From assembly GCA_944367565.1 (NCBI GenBank), contig CALVWR010000003.1, positions 1 to 64,000 of the forward strand: 64,000 bases of DNA, given 5' to 3'. Under the pieces are notes generated by a model, which saw only the letters and a list, made by a program, of their open reading frames with translations, ran no database searches and was not told where the DNA came from. This document shows, one piece after another, positions 52,628 to 63,643 of this stretch (position 1 is the first letter of the stretch; each line of letters starts with the position of its first letter). Source of the stretch: an uncultured Clostridia bacterium. Lineage in GTDB: Bacteria > Bacillota > Clostridia > Christensenellales > Borkfalkiaceae. The position numbers and the translations under genes are program-made.

Positions 52628-53509
52628 ATGTTTACAGGCAGTGATGTTGTGGCGCTCCGTCAGAAGACCGGCGCCGGGATTTTGGATTGTAAAAAAGCGC
52701 TTACGGAAACGGACGGCGATATGGATAAGGCGATCGATTACCTGAGAGAAAAAGGAATCGCGACGGCGGCGAAGAAGGCTTCGAGGATCGCGGCGGAAGG
52801 GATCGTTGCGGCGAAGATCGAAGGCAACGTGGGCGCAATGGTGGAAGTCAATTGCGAAACCGATTTCGTGGCAAAGGGCGATCAGTACAAGGCTTTCGTG
52901 GACGACGTGGTCGATTATGTGCTTCACAACGACGTTAAGGACGCCGACGCGCTGATCGCGGCGAAGCACGACGAAACGGTAGCCGCTACGGCGAAGATCG
53001 GCGAAAAGATCGCGATCCGCCGTTTTGAAAAGTACGTTGCGGAAAACGGCATGGTGGAAAGTTACATTCACATGGGCGGCAAAGTCGGCGTGCTCGTGGA
53101 GATCGAGGCGGCGAACGTGACCGACGAGGTGAAGGCGTTCGCGCACGACGTTGCGCTGCAGATCGCCGCGGCGAAGCCGTTCTACGTCAATAAGGAAGAC
53201 GTTCCCGCGGAAGTTCTGGAACACGAAAAGGAAATTCTTCGCGCGCAGGCGCTCAACGAAGGCAAGCCCGAGAAGATTATCGAAAGAATGGTGGAAGGCA
53301 GGATCGTGAAGTATTACGAAGATTTCTGTCTGCTTTTCCAGAAATTCGTCAAGGATCCCGACAAGACCATCGCACAGGTGGAAAAGGAAGTTTCCGCAAA
53401 AGCCGGCGGCGTGAAGGTGAAGCGTTTTGCACGTTTCGAGATGGGCGAAGGGTTGGAAAAGAAATCCAACGATTTTGCCGCGGAAGTCGAAGCGCAGATG
53501 AAAAAATAA
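52628..53509 (+). CDS. tsf: Translation elongation factor Ts
   Basis: 293 residues, nucleotide exchange factor for EF-Tu. [19 protein letters not shown] (about 7-25) is the N-terminal signature and NCETDFVAK (about 77-85) the core contact. AGGAGGAAAGG precedes the ATG at 52628, 34 bases after rpsB. Confidence 0.96.
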   Translation: MFTGSDVVALRQKTGAGILDCKKALTETDGDMDKAIDYLREKGIATAAKKASRIAAEGIVAAKIEGNVGAMVEVNCETDFVAKGDQYKAFVDDVVDYVLHNDVKDADALIAAKHDETVAATAKIGEKIAIRRFEKYVAENGMVESYIHMGGKVGVLVEIEAANVTDEVKAFAHDVALQIAAAKPFYVNKEDVPAEVLEHEKEILRAQALNEGKPEKIIERMVEGRIVKYYEDFCLLFQKFVKDPDKTIAQVEKEVSAKAGGVKVKRFARFEMGEGLEKKSNDFAAEVEAQMKK

Positions 53510-53609
53510 TTGAATTTTACGGCGGAAAACCGAAAACTGAAAAGGAACACTTTGATTTAAGTGTTTCTTTTGGTATTACGGGAATACTTTTAAACCAAAG
53601 GAGAAAGGT

Positions 53610-54317
53610 ATGGCGAAGGCGAAGTACGGCAGAGTGGTGATCAAACTTTCGGGCGAGGCGCTCGCGGGAGAAGCGGGATTCGGACTCGATGAAAAGGTGA
53701 TTGCGCAGGTAGTGGACCAGATAGCGGAAGTCAAGGCGATGGGCGTGGAGATCGGCATCATCATCGGCGGGGGCAATTTCTGGCGCGGCAGGGAAGGAAA
53801 GGAAATGGACCGTACGACGGCGGATCATATGGGAATGCTGGCAACGGTGATCAATTCGCTTGCATTGCAGGACGCTCTGGAAAGGCGCGGGCTGGAAACG
53901 CGGGTACAGACGGCGCTTACCATCACGCGGGTTGCGGAACCGTACATTTTGAGAAAAGCGCTGTCGCATCTGGAAAAGGGACGTATCGTCATTTTCGCGT
54001 GCGGCACGGGCAATCCGTATTTTTCCACGGATACCGGCGCGGCGCTCAGAACGGCGGAGATTAACGCGGATATTCTTCTTCTGGCGAAGAACGTGGACGG
54101 TATCTACGATTCCGATCCCAAACTCAACCCGCACGCGGTCAAAATCGAAGAGATCACGCATATGGAGTTTATCAACCGCAATCTGAAGGCGATGGATACC
54201 ACGGCGATCACGATCTGTATGGAAAACGACATTCCCGTGCTTGCGTTCGGACTGTTTGAAAAGGACGCCATCAAGCGCGCGGTGATGGGGGAAAAGATCG
54301 GCACGATCATAAAATAG
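53610..54317 (+). CDS. pyrH: Uridylate kinase
   Basis: 235 residues. VVIKLSGEALAGEAGFGLD (about 9-27), IIIGGGNFWRG and LLLAKNVDGIYDSDP (about 151-165) mark the hexameric bacterial UMP kinase. It makes UDP for pyrimidine nucleotides and cell-wall precursors. The 100-base gap after tsf holds a weak hairpin (AACACTT/AAGTGTT), which may reduce read-through. Confidence 0.96.
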   Translation: MAKAKYGRVVIKLSGEALAGEAGFGLDEKVIAQVVDQIAEVKAMGVEIGIIIGGGNFWRGREGKEMDRTTADHMGMLATVINSLALQDALERRGLETRVQTALTITRVAEPYILRKALSHLEKGRIVIFACGTGNPYFSTDTGAALRTAEINADILLLAKNVDGIYDSDPKLNPHAVKIEEITHMEFINRNLKAMDTTAITICMENDIPVLAFGLFEKDAIKRAVMGEKIGTIIK

Positions 54318-54372
54318 AAGGTTACGGCATTTTGCCGATATGCAAACAACAAGGAAAAAGGAGGAAAAGGAA

Positions 54373-54948
54373 ATGGCATTTGAAAACGAACAGGTGGAAA
54401 TGATCATACTCGATGCGGAAGAGCGCATGGAAAAAACGGTTTCCGTGCTGAAAGCCGATTATGCGGTATTGCGCGCGGGAAGAGCGAATCCGCATATTCT
54501 CGACAAAGTGCTGGTGGATTATTACGGCACGCCGACGCCCATCAATCAGGTGGGAAATCTGTCGGTGAGCGATGCGCGTTGCCTTGTGATCGCGCCGTGG
54601 GACAATTCCATGCTGAAAGTCATCGAAAAACAGCTTCTGGCGGAGAACATCGGCATCACTCCGACCAACGACGGAAAAGTGATCCGGCTGGTTTTTCCGC
54701 AACTGACGGAAGAGAGAAGAAAAGAACTCGTCAAACAGGTCAAGAAGATGGCGGAAGACGCGAAAGTGGCGGTCAGGAACGTACGCCGCGACTGTATGGA
54801 CGAACTGAAAAAACTCAAGAACAACAAGGAAATTTCCGAAGACGAACAGACACAGGCGGAGAAGGAAGCGGAAAAAGTCGTTACCAAGACCATAGCCGCC
54901 ATCGACGCGGCAGCCGCGGAAAAAGAAAAGGACGTCCTTTCGGTCTGA
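54373..54948 (+). CDS. frr: Ribosome recycling factor
   Basis: 191 residues, slightly longer than the common 185. RMEKTVSVLKADYAVLRAGRANPHILDKV and DYYGTPTPINQVGNLSV give the three-helix bundle and beta domain; IGITPTNDGKVIRLVFPQLTEERRK is highly conserved. The ATG at 54373 follows AAAGGAGGAAAAGG. It splits post-termination ribosomes with EF-G. Confidence 0.95.
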   Translation: MAFENEQVEMIILDAEERMEKTVSVLKADYAVLRAGRANPHILDKVLVDYYGTPTPINQVGNLSVSDARCLVIAPWDNSMLKVIEKQLLAENIGITPTNDGKVIRLVFPQLTEERRKELVKQVKKMAEDAKVAVRNVRRDCMDELKKLKNNKEISEDEQTQAEKEAEKVVTKTIAAIDAAAAEKEKDVLSV

Positions 54949-54949
54949 T

Positions 54950-55639
54950 ATGGAAGGAAACAATATCCCCTTGCATGTGGGCATTATCATGGACGGGAAC
55001 GGACGTTGGGCGCAAAAGCGCGGAAAAGAGCGTTCGTACGGACATAAAGCGGGATCGGCGAACGTCGATCGTATCGTGGAACACGCCTTTACGATCGGCG
55101 TGAAGAGCGTCACGCTTTATGCGTTTTCCTCGGAAAATTGGGCGCGTCCGGCGGAAGAAGTGCAGCAGTTGATGAAACTGCTCGCGCACTATCTGAAAAA
55201 GCTGACGGCGAAGGCGGTAAAAAAACAGATCAGGCTGAACGTACTCGGGGCGAAAGAGCGGCTTTCGGCGGATCTCAATGCGGTCATTGAAAAATATACG
55301 GCGAAAACGGCGATGTTTACCGAACGCAACCTCAATGTTCTCGTGGATTACGGCGGGCGGGGCGAGATCGTCCGCGCGGCGAGACGGGCGGCGGAAAAAG
55401 GGGAGATTACGGAAGAAAGCCTTGCGGAAAATCTGTATACGGCGGGACAGCCGGAACTCGATCTGATCATCCGCACGGGAGGAGAGATCCGTCTTTCCAA
55501 TTTTCTCTTATATCAGGCGGCGTATGCCGAACTTTATTTTACCGACGTTCTTTGGCCCGATTTTGACGAAGCGGAATTCGACAAGGCCATTGAAAATTAT
55601 TCCAAAAGAAAGCGCAGATACGGGAAAGTGGAATGTTAA
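54950..55639 (+). CDS. uppS: Isoprenyl (undecaprenyl diphosphate) synthase
   Basis: 229 residues. HVGIIMDGNGRWAQKRG (about 8-24) holds the catalytic Asp, followed by GHKAG. TLYAFSSENWARP (about 56-68) and DLIIRTGGEIRLSNFLLYQAAYAELYF (about 172-198) bind the substrate. It makes the lipid carrier for peptidoglycan. It starts one base after the frr stop region and overlaps cdsA by 7 bp. Confidence 0.95.
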   Translation: MEGNNIPLHVGIIMDGNGRWAQKRGKERSYGHKAGSANVDRIVEHAFTIGVKSVTLYAFSSENWARPAEEVQQLMKLLAHYLKKLTAKAVKKQIRLNVLGAKERLSADLNAVIEKYTAKTAMFTERNLNVLVDYGGRGEIVRAARRAAEKGEITEESLAENLYTAGQPELDLIIRTGGEIRLSNFLLYQAAYAELYFTDVLWPDFDEAEFDKAIENYSKRKRRYGKVEC

Positions 55640-56463
55640 AAAGAACGATATCCGGAGCGGTTTTTATCGCTTTGATTACGGGATTTTTTTTCTTACGAGA
55701 ATATGTCGACGCGAGATTGTTTAATGTTCTCGTGTGGTTTTTCTCGTTGGTCGGGACCTTCGAGGTCTGGCGCGCGCTGAAACACAGCGAAACGTACGGC
55801 AAAGCGTTCGCCGGGAGAAGCGGCGTTGCGGCGAGCGTTTTTGTCTGGATCGGGGCGATTGCGCTGGTTCCCGTAGTTACCTTTTTCGGGCTGAGTTGGG
55901 GATCTGTCGTCCTTGTAATCTGCGGCGCGGGTGCGGTGCTTGCACGCGCGTTTGCAAAAGAGGACTTCGGGTTCAATGCCGGCGTTTGCCTGCTGCCGGT
56001 TTATTATCCCGACGCATTGCTGTTCGGAATGCTCGCCGCAAATACCTACGGCGAGGACGCCTTGCTTGCGCTTTTGCTGATTTTCGTCACCTCGCCCCTC
56101 GCGGATACCTTCGCTTACCTCGTGGGCAGTCTGATCGGCGGCAAAAAACTCTGCCCGTCGGTCAGTCCCAACAAGACGGTTTCCGGCGCGATCGGCGGAC
56201 TCGTCGGCGGCGCGATCGGCGCGCTGATTCTGTATTTTATTTTCCTGCCGGAACTTCCCGTCGGCTGGTTGATTTTCCTTGCGATCGGATTTTTCGCCGC
56301 GTTTTTTACCGAACTCGGCGATCTGTTCGAAAGCTGGCTCAAACGCCGCGTCGGGATCAAGGATATGGGAAAGATCATGCCCGGTCACGGCGGCGTGATG
56401 GACAGAATAGACGGTATTTCGTTTTGCGCGGTGTTTATCGCATTGATCTTTCTTGCCGTCTGA
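55633..56463 (+). CDS. cdsA: Phosphatidate cytidylyltransferase
   Basis: 276 residues with about eight membrane segments. LVGSLIGGKKLCPSVSPNKTVSGAIGG (about 159-185) and the signature LKRRVGIKDMGKIMPGHGGVMDRIDG (about 237-262) are complete. It makes CDP-diacylglycerol, the branch point of phospholipid synthesis. It overlaps the end of uppS. Confidence 0.95.
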   Translation: MLKRTISGAVFIALITGFFFLREYVDARLFNVLVWFFSLVGTFEVWRALKHSETYGKAFAGRSGVAASVFVWIGAIALVPVVTFFGLSWGSVVLVICGAGAVLARAFAKEDFGFNAGVCLLPVYYPDALLFGMLAANTYGEDALLALLLIFVTSPLADTFAYLVGSLIGGKKLCPSVSPNKTVSGAIGGLVGGAIGALILYFIFLPELPVGWLIFLAIGFFAAFFTELGDLFESWLKRRVGIKDMGKIMPGHGGVMDRIDGISFCAVFIALIFLAV

Positions 56464-56538
56464 AAAGAGGAAGGGACGTTCTCGGAAAAAACGAAGTTTT
56501 TTACGGTTCGCGGTTTTCCGGTATAAAAACCGCCTTGG

Positions 56539-57747
56539 ATGAATATGATAAAAATAGCACTTCTCGGAAGCACGGGTTCCATCGGCGTTCAGACGCTGGA
56601 GATCGTCGCGCGGCATCGGGACGAATTCGAAATCGTTTCCCTTGCGGCGGGCGGAAATGTCCGCGCTTTTTTTCAACAGGCGGAAACGTTCCGCCCGCGC
56701 GTCGCCACGTTGGCGCGCGACAGGGATGACATCGCCTGCCCCGCGGTGAAGAAAGATGAAAACGGCTTTTATTATGACTACGGGGACGCAACGCGTTGTG
56801 CGCTTTATTTCGGGGAAGACGCATATCTGGAAGCGATCATCCGGGAGGCGGACGTCGTAGTGGTCGCGCTTGTCGGGTTTATCGGCGTACGCGCGGTGCT
56901 GAAGGCGGCGCGCATGAAAAAGAAGATCGCGCTTGCCAATAAGGAGAGCCTTGTCGTCGGCGGCTCGCTCGTGATTCCCGCGGTGGAAAAGGCGGGGGTG
57001 GAGCTTGCGCCGATCGACAGCGAACATTCCGCGATCTGGCAGGCGTTGGGATTCGACCGCCACGCGCCTTACGAGAAGATCATCCTGACGGCGTCCGGGG
57101 GCGCGTTCCGCGACAAGAGCGCGGAAGAACTCCGATCGGTCACGGCGGAAGAAGCGTTGCAGCATCCGAACTGGAATATGGGCGGGCGGATCACCGTCGA
57201 TTGCGCCACCATGGTCAATAAGGCGTTCGAGGTGATGGAAGCGATGTGGCTTTACGGTGCGAAAGCCGAACAGGTGGAAGCGGTGATTCATCCGCAGAGC
57301 ATCATACATTCCATGGTCGAAATGAAGGACGGCGCGGTGATCGCGCAGCTCGGCGTTCCCACCATGGAAGTTCCCATACAGCTTGCGCTGACCGCGCCGC
57401 GGCGGCTCGGGACGTCGGCAAAGAAGCTCGATTTCAAGTCGATCGGCGCGCTGACGTTTCAGCCGGTGAATCGGGAAAAATACCCGTGTTTCTTCATTGC
57501 GCTGAAGAGTATGGAAATGGGAGATAATTATCCGTGCGCGCTCAATGCGGCGGACGAGGTCGCCGTGGCGGCTTTTCTGAAAGGAGAACTTTGCTTTACG
57601 GACATTGCGCAGGTGTTGGAAAAAACGTTGCAACGCACGGAGCGCGTTGTCATAGACGGGGAAGAAACGCTGGTCGGCGAAGATAAAAAAGCGCGGAAAC
57701 TGGCGAAAGAGATTATCGCGGAGCTGAATGGAAAACCTACTGCTTAG
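56539..57747 (+). CDS. dxr: 1-deoxy-D-xylulose 5-phosphate reductoisomerase
   Basis: 402 residues, first committed step of the MEP isoprenoid pathway. LLGSTGSIGVQTL (about 8-20) binds NADPH, ALANKESLVVGG (about 133-144) and APIDSEHSAIWQ (about 156-167) form the active site, and NWNMGGRITVDCATMVNKAFEV is conserved. The start is ATG 56539 or 56545; the ribosome site is weak. It overlaps rseP by 20 bp, as often seen. Confidence 0.95.
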   Translation: MNMIKIALLGSTGSIGVQTLEIVARHRDEFEIVSLAAGGNVRAFFQQAETFRPRVATLARDRDDIACPAVKKDENGFYYDYGDATRCALYFGEDAYLEAIIREADVVVVALVGFIGVRAVLKAARMKKKIALANKESLVVGGSLVIPAVEKAGVELAPIDSEHSAIWQALGFDRHAPYEKIILTASGGAFRDKSAEELRSVTAEEALQHPNWNMGGRITVDCATMVNKAFEVMEAMWLYGAKAEQVEAVIHPQSIIHSMVEMKDGAVIAQLGVPTMEVPIQLALTAPRRLGTSAKKLDFKSIGALTFQPVNREKYPCFFIALKSMEMGDNYPCALNAADEVAVAAFLKGELCFTDIAQVLEKTLQRTERVVIDGEETLVGEDKKARKLAKEIIAELNGKPTA

Positions 57748-58807
57748 TTTTACAAGCGTAATGCAGAATATTCTGTATATTTTACTGGCCGTCGTGGTAT
57801 TGCTGGTGATGATCACCGTGCATGAATTCGGACATTATACGGCGGGCAGAATTTTTCATTTTAAAATCAACGAGTTTGCCATCGGATTCGGACCGAAACT
57901 TTTTTCCCGCACGGCGAAGAACGGGGAAATTTTTTCCGTAAGGGCGTTGCCCCTCGGCGGATTCTGCGCGTTTGCGGGAGAAGACGAGGAGGACGCTTCG
58001 CCCGATTCCTTCAACAATAAGAAGCCGTGGCAGAGGATCATCGTGCTGATCAGCGGCGCGCTGATGAATTATCTGCTTGCCGTGCTGCTCATCGTTTTGA
58101 TGTTTGCCGTATACGGGCAGCCGGCGTACCGCATACACGAACTGTCGGATCCGACAGCCGCCGTCGGAGAGATGTTACGGGTTGACGACGTGATCTTAAA
58201 CATCAACGGTCGTCGGATCTATATGGCGACGGATATTATGAAATCCATCGATGAGCTTTCCGCCGGCGACGTGATTCCCGTAACGGTCCTCAGAGAAGGG
58301 GAGAAGATGGAGCTTCTCGTTACGTTAAAGAGCGACGGCGATTTTGTCAATATCGAGGATACGAATACCCTCCTGAAGGCGCTCGGATGCAAAAGTTTAT
58401 ATGCCGTAAACGTCCGTACGGGTTTCTGGAGTGTGCTCGGCGGCAGTTTTGAATATTCTTTCCGCGTGGCGGGAACGATCTTCACGGTACTCGGTCAGCT
58501 GCTTACGGGAAAACTCGGACTGTCCTCGTTGGGAGGGACCATTACCACCGTCACGGTGACCGCAAACGCCATCAAGACGGGGGGATTGAACTATCTTCTG
58601 ATGATTTCGTCCTTCATCGGCGTGAATCTTGCGGTCTTCAACCTTCTGCCTATACCCGCGCTCGACGGCAGCCGCGTCATTTTTACGCTGATCGAATGGA
58701 TCCGCAAAAAACCTGTCAACCGCAAGGTGGAGGGCGCGATTCATTTTGCGGGACTGATTTTCCTCGTCGGATTCGCCGTTCTGGTGGATGTATTGCAACT
58801 GTTCTGA
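57728..58807 (+). CDS. rseP: RIP metalloprotease RseP/RasP
   Basis: 359 residues. The site-2 protease zinc motif HEFGH is in the first membrane segment (about 36-40). A PDZ domain follows (about 125-200) and LLPIPALDGSRV (about 302-313) supplies the third ligand. It cuts membrane-bound anti-sigma factors and signal peptide remnants. It closes the operon before a very strong terminator; ispG and proS or polC, which often follow, are absent. Confidence 0.94.
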   Translation: MENLLLSFTSVMQNILYILLAVVVLLVMITVHEFGHYTAGRIFHFKINEFAIGFGPKLFSRTAKNGEIFSVRALPLGGFCAFAGEDEEDASPDSFNNKKPWQRIIVLISGALMNYLLAVLLIVLMFAVYGQPAYRIHELSDPTAAVGEMLRVDDVILNINGRRIYMATDIMKSIDELSAGDVIPVTVLREGEKMELLVTLKSDGDFVNIEDTNTLLKALGCKSLYAVNVRTGFWSVLGGSFEYSFRVAGTIFTVLGQLLTGKLGLSSLGGTITTVTVTANAIKTGGLNYLLMISSFIGVNLAVFNLLPIPALDGSRVIFTLIEWIRKKPVNRKVEGAIHFAGLIFLVGFAVLVDVLQLF

Positions 58808-58858
58808 GGTCGGTTTCCGAAAAGAAATGCCGAAAATCGCAAACGTCGGAAATTTTCT

Positions 58859-58911
58859 GCTTAAAAAACAGCTCCCCGCCGCACGATGCGGCGGGGAGCT
58901 GTTTTTTAAGC
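58859..58911. terminator. Bidirectional terminator between rseP and the acyltransferase gene
   Basis: A 25-bp perfect stem (58859-58883 with 58887-58911), 3-nt loop, A6 and T6 runs inside the stem ends. Confidence 0.93.
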
Positions 58912-58923
58912 AACTTTTCCTTT

Positions 58924-60201
58924 TTATACGTTTTTCTTTTCGTTTCTGAACGCATAAATCGCGTCGGTGGCGAGGGAGATCTCGGTGATGACGTCTCTCG
59001 CGTGCACGGGCATCAGATAATAACTTTCATCCTGCGTGTAGAGAATCACGCTGTCGGTATAATCGTTGTTCTTGATGGGGTATTCGATGTGGACGCCGTC
59101 CTGGATCTTGGAGTCGAAATATAAATCGACGTCTTCGTCGTAAACGTGTCCCGTAAAGTGAAATCCCGAAATATCGTGAACGAGTCTGCCGTTGGGATGT
59201 CGGTACATATGCTGCGCGTTGGGCATGGTCTTGACTCTCACTTCGTCCTCAAAGCGGTAGGTGCCTTCCCGTACGCGCCGTTCGACGTCCGCTTTTTCCC
59301 AGTCAAACCAGTCGGGAATATGGGAAAATTCCGTTTCGCCTTCCAGCGCTTTCAGTTCTCCGAGCGGCGTCATTTCCCAAACTTTTCCGCAGGATTCGCA
59401 CGTCAGATTAATGCCCTCGCCTTTCATTTTATGCGCCGTGCCGCAATGCGGGCATTTGTACAGGATGCGGTTAAGTCCCTGCGCCCGATAGGGAACGTCG
59501 ATAATCACGTTATTGTCCTTTTGCCACTTGAAATCGTCGTATTTGAAATTGTCTACGATTTTTTTCTGCAATTCTTCTTCCGAAAGATTCTTCACGTCCT
59601 CCGCCGTACACGTCTGCGTGACGAGCGCTTCGATCTTCGGATGCTTATTGTAGATTTTATGCCATTGCGGGGCGTTGACATAGCATCCGCTCAGATGACA
59701 GGATACCACCGGCACGCCGAGAAATTTCGCCAGCTTTCCGAGCGTCGGCGGCAGATACGACGTTGCGCCCTGCAGCGAATATTTCGCTTCCGGATACATC
59801 ATCAGGATCGCGTCCTTGCATTTCGTCACGACATATTTCATGTTCTTGATCAGCGCGAGATCCTTAATGAATTTCCGCTTCGCGATGGTCCCGATGCTCC
59901 GCATCAGCGGTTCGGTAAAATCGTACAGCCCGTCGAGTGCGACGACGTTATACGTCCGATGCGGATAGTTGACCAGCATACTCGTCGCCATATCGAATAC
60001 CGACGCGTGATTCGCCAGCATGAAATAGGGCGGCTTCAGTCCGTCCATGTTGACGCGGCGGATCGTTACGTCGCCGCCGCGCAGAAATATTTTCCCCACC
60101 AGATACGCAATATGCCGCATCGGCGAAAAATAATACGGCTTTTTTACGAAATCAAAACGCTTGATCCTGTTTTTCTTCATAGGCTTATCAACGGTTTTCA
60201 T
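58924..60201 (-). CDS. PlsC-like acyltransferase with internal zinc ribbon and extra C-terminal domain
   Basis: 425 residues. The lysophospholipid acyltransferase motif HX4D is NHASVFD (His 65, Asp 70), and YPEAKYS stands where PEGTRS is usual. A zinc ribbon (YKCPHC ... LTCESCG, about 246-270) follows the catalytic domain, and about 150 more residues form a C-terminal domain I do not recognise (FHFTGHVYDEDVDLYFDSK, YYLMPVHARDVITEI). AAAGGAGC precedes the ATG at 60201. No strong N-terminal membrane helix is seen. The acceptor lipid is unknown. Confidence 0.78.
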   Translation of the reverse strand: MKTVDKPMKKNRIKRFDFVKKPYYFSPMRHIAYLVGKIFLRGGDVTIRRVNMDGLKPPYFMLANHASVFDMATSMLVNYPHRTYNVVALDGLYDFTEPLMRSIGTIAKRKFIKDLALIKNMKYVVTKCKDAILMMYPEAKYSLQGATSYLPPTLGKLAKFLGVPVVSCHLSGCYVNAPQWHKIYNKHPKIEALVTQTCTAEDVKNLSEEELQKKIVDNFKYDDFKWQKDNNVIIDVPYRAQGLNRILYKCPHCGTAHKMKGEGINLTCESCGKVWEMTPLGELKALEGETEFSHIPDWFDWEKADVERRVREGTYRFEDEVRVKTMPNAQHMYRHPNGRLVHDISGFHFTGHVYDEDVDLYFDSKIQDGVHIEYPIKNNDYTDSVILYTQDESYYLMPVHARDVITEISLATDAIYAFRNEKKNV

Positions 60202-60248
60202 ATTCGTGCTCCTTTTTGTTGGCTGCAAAGCCGTTACGCTTTTTTTTC

Positions 60249-60277
60249 AGTATAGCATATTTCTTTCCCGATGACAA
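60249..60277 (-). promoter_or_regulatory. Promoter of the acyltransferase gene
   Basis: On the minus strand TTGTCA (60272-60277), 17-bp spacer, TATACT (60249-60254). Confidence 0.7.
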
Positions 60278-60380
60278 GTCCGCTTACCCAAAAAGACGTT
60301 TTTCGGACAAAAAATCGAGAAGTATAAGGCGTGATAATATTTTCTATAAATATTTATCTGGATTTCTTTGATCATAAAAG

Positions 60381-60409
60381 TTGTCAATTAAAAAAAGTTG
60401 TGCTAAAAT
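60381..60409 (+). promoter_or_regulatory. Promoter of gdhA
   Basis: TTGTCA (60381-60386), 17-bp spacer, TAAAAT (60404-60409). A small hairpin (CTGCC/GGCAG) follows in the leader at about 60425-60438. Confidence 0.7.
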
Positions 60410-60448
60410 AAATCTGTAAAAAATCTGCCGGTCGGCAGGGTAACATAA

Positions 60449-61807
<1,359 letters not shown>

Positions 61808-61833
61808 TAAAAGCGTTTCACTTAAAACGGTTG

Positions 61834-61868
61834 AAAGCGGTTTGCCGTCGGGCAGACCGCTTTTTGAT
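61834..61868 (+). terminator. Terminator after gdhA
   Basis: AAAGCGGTTTGCC pairs with GGCAGACCGCTTT (one mismatch), loop GTCG, short T tail. Confidence 0.8.
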
Positions 61869-61938
61869 TAAGCGGAAAAAACTGCTCGTTTTCTGCGCCG
61901 AAAATCGATCATAACGCAAGCGAGTGGCAGTTAAATTC

Positions 61939-61968
61939 TTTACATACTGAGAAAAATTGTGTTATAAT
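61939..61968 (+). promoter_or_regulatory. Promoter of the MFS transporter gene
   Basis: TTTACA (61939-61944), 18-bp spacer, TATAAT (61963-61968) with an upstream TG. Confidence 0.65.
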
Positions 61969-61999
61969 TAAAAAAACTGAATGATCGGTCGAAAAGAAG

Positions 62000-63268
62000 A
62001 TGCAAAATTTCAGAACGGCAAAGGCTGCCGCGTATATCACCAATATTTCCATGTCCGCTGTTGCGACGATTTCTCCGCTGCTTTTTTCCACATTCTATAC
62101 GCACTACGGAATTTCATACAGTCTGCTCGGCTTGCTCGTGCTTGTGAACTTCTGCACGCAGCTTGCCATCGATCTGATTTTTTCGTTCTATTCGCATAAG
62201 TTCAATCTCAAACTGACGATCAGGATCATGCCCGTTCTGACGGCGGTCGGGTTTGCGGTTTATGCCACGCTGCCGATGCTCTTTCCGCAGGCGGCATATT
62301 GGGGACTTGTGGCGGGAACGATGATTTTTGCCCTTTCCGGCGGTCTGGCGGAAGTTCTCATCAGTCCGCTGATCGCCGCGATGCCTTCCGAACATCCGGA
62401 ACGGGAAATGAGCAAACTTCACTCCGTGTACGCATGGGGCGTCGTTGCGATCGTATTGGCGAGCAGCGGAATCCTGTATCTGATCGGAAAGGAAAATTGG
62501 TATTGGCTGGCGTTGGGACTGACGGCGATCCCCGTTGTGGCGGCGGGATTGTTTTTTTTCGCGCCCATGCCCGAAATGGAAACTCCGCAAAAGACGTCCG
62601 GCGCGGTGAAGCTGTTTACGGATAAATCCCTGATTCTCTGTATTTTATGTATTTTCTTCGGGGGAGCAAGCGAAAACATCATGTCGCAATGGTGTTCCGG
62701 ATATCTGGAACAGGCGCTCGGGATTTCCAAACTTCTGGGGGATATTTTCGGCGTGGCAATGTTCGCGTTCATGCTCGGACTCGGAAGAACGATTTACGCG
62801 CTTTGCGGTAAGAGCATCTATCGCTTTCTCATTGCGGGAGCCTGCGGCGCGATCGTGTGTTATGTGGTTGCGGCGGTAACGTCTCTGCCCGTTCTCGGAT
62901 TGATTGCCTGTGCGCTTACGGGATTCTGTACGTCGATGCTCTGGCCGGGCAGCCTGATTGCAACTTCCGATTTTTTCCCGCACGCCAATGTGGCTGTTTT
63001 TGCGCTTATGGCGGCCGGAGGGGATCTCGGTGCCTCCGTCGGCCCGCAGCTCATCGGACTGATTGCGGACGCGATCATCCTGAACCCCGACGCGGCGGGT
63101 CTTGCCTCGTCGCTTCAGCTTACCGTCGAGCAGCTCGGCATGAAAGCCGGCGTTTTGTTCGCCGCAATCTTTCCCGTTTTGGCGGCGGTGTGTTTCGGAA
63201 TCCTTTATAAATTGTCAAAAAAGAAAAAAGCGGTACTGCTGAACGGAACGGAAAGCAAACTGCAATAA
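62000..63268 (+). CDS. Major facilitator superfamily transporter
   Basis: 422 residues with twelve predicted membrane segments in two halves. FYTHYGISYSLLGLLVLVNFCTQL, GLAEVLISPLIAAMP and the second-half start LILCILCIFFGGASENIMSQWCSGYLE fit the sugar/fucose-permease side of the superfamily, with VYAWGVVAIVLASS before the central loop. The substrate is not predictable. The ribosome site (GAAAAGAAG) is weak. It is transcribed alone. Confidence 0.85.
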   Translation: MQNFRTAKAAAYITNISMSAVATISPLLFSTFYTHYGISYSLLGLLVLVNFCTQLAIDLIFSFYSHKFNLKLTIRIMPVLTAVGFAVYATLPMLFPQAAYWGLVAGTMIFALSGGLAEVLISPLIAAMPSEHPEREMSKLHSVYAWGVVAIVLASSGILYLIGKENWYWLALGLTAIPVVAAGLFFFAPMPEMETPQKTSGAVKLFTDKSLILCILCIFFGGASENIMSQWCSGYLEQALGISKLLGDIFGVAMFAFMLGLGRTIYALCGKSIYRFLIAGACGAIVCYVVAAVTSLPVLGLIACALTGFCTSMLWPGSLIATSDFFPHANVAVFALMAAGGDLGASVGPQLIGLIADAIILNPDAAGLASSLQLTVEQLGMKAGVLFAAIFPVLAAVCFGILYKLSKKKKAVLLNGTESKLQ

Positions 63269-63322
63269 TTTCGGCACAAACCTTTGCGGGTAAGACCCCG
63301 TCGGATCAACGATGCAATGATG

Positions 63323-63354
63323 AAGGGGGCGAAGTTTCAAAACTTCGCCCCCTT
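63323..63354 (+). terminator. Terminator after the MFS gene
   Basis: A 15-bp perfect stem (63323-63337 with 63340-63354) with a GC-rich core, then TTGTTGTT. Confidence 0.85.
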
Positions 63355-63356
63355 GG

Positions 63357-63643
63357 TTGTTGTTCAATAAAATTCAGTGCGATGTGCCTTTGAAAATGTC
63401 CGACTTCCGCAATGCGGATTTTTGGTCGGCGTATTTTGCGTTCCGTTCGGAAAAACCGAAGAAAAAATCAGATCAGTTCCGCCTGTTTTACGGAATTTTC
63501 AATCCGGAAACCGGGGTGTGCCGCCGCAGGAAACGGAACTTCGGTCCGAAAAAGGGCAACAGATTAAAAACAGCCGCTCTCTTGATCGGAAAGATCGGCG
63601 TGTTTGCGGCGTGTTGAGAAATTTACAGGGCTGCAAAGGGAAT
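63357..63643. other. Region without a supportable gene
   Basis: Two overlapping plus-strand frames (63357-63617 and 63377-63655) run through this stretch. Neither has a ribosome site, a recognised domain or a promoter, and they share the same bases in different frames. One contains FRNADFWSAYFAFRSEK, which could be a decayed fragment. I call no gene. Confidence 0.5.

Noticed and set aside
55693-57816. Minus-strand frame of 707 codons
   Set aside because: It runs antisense across cdsA, dxr and the start of rseP, all of which have full family signatures.
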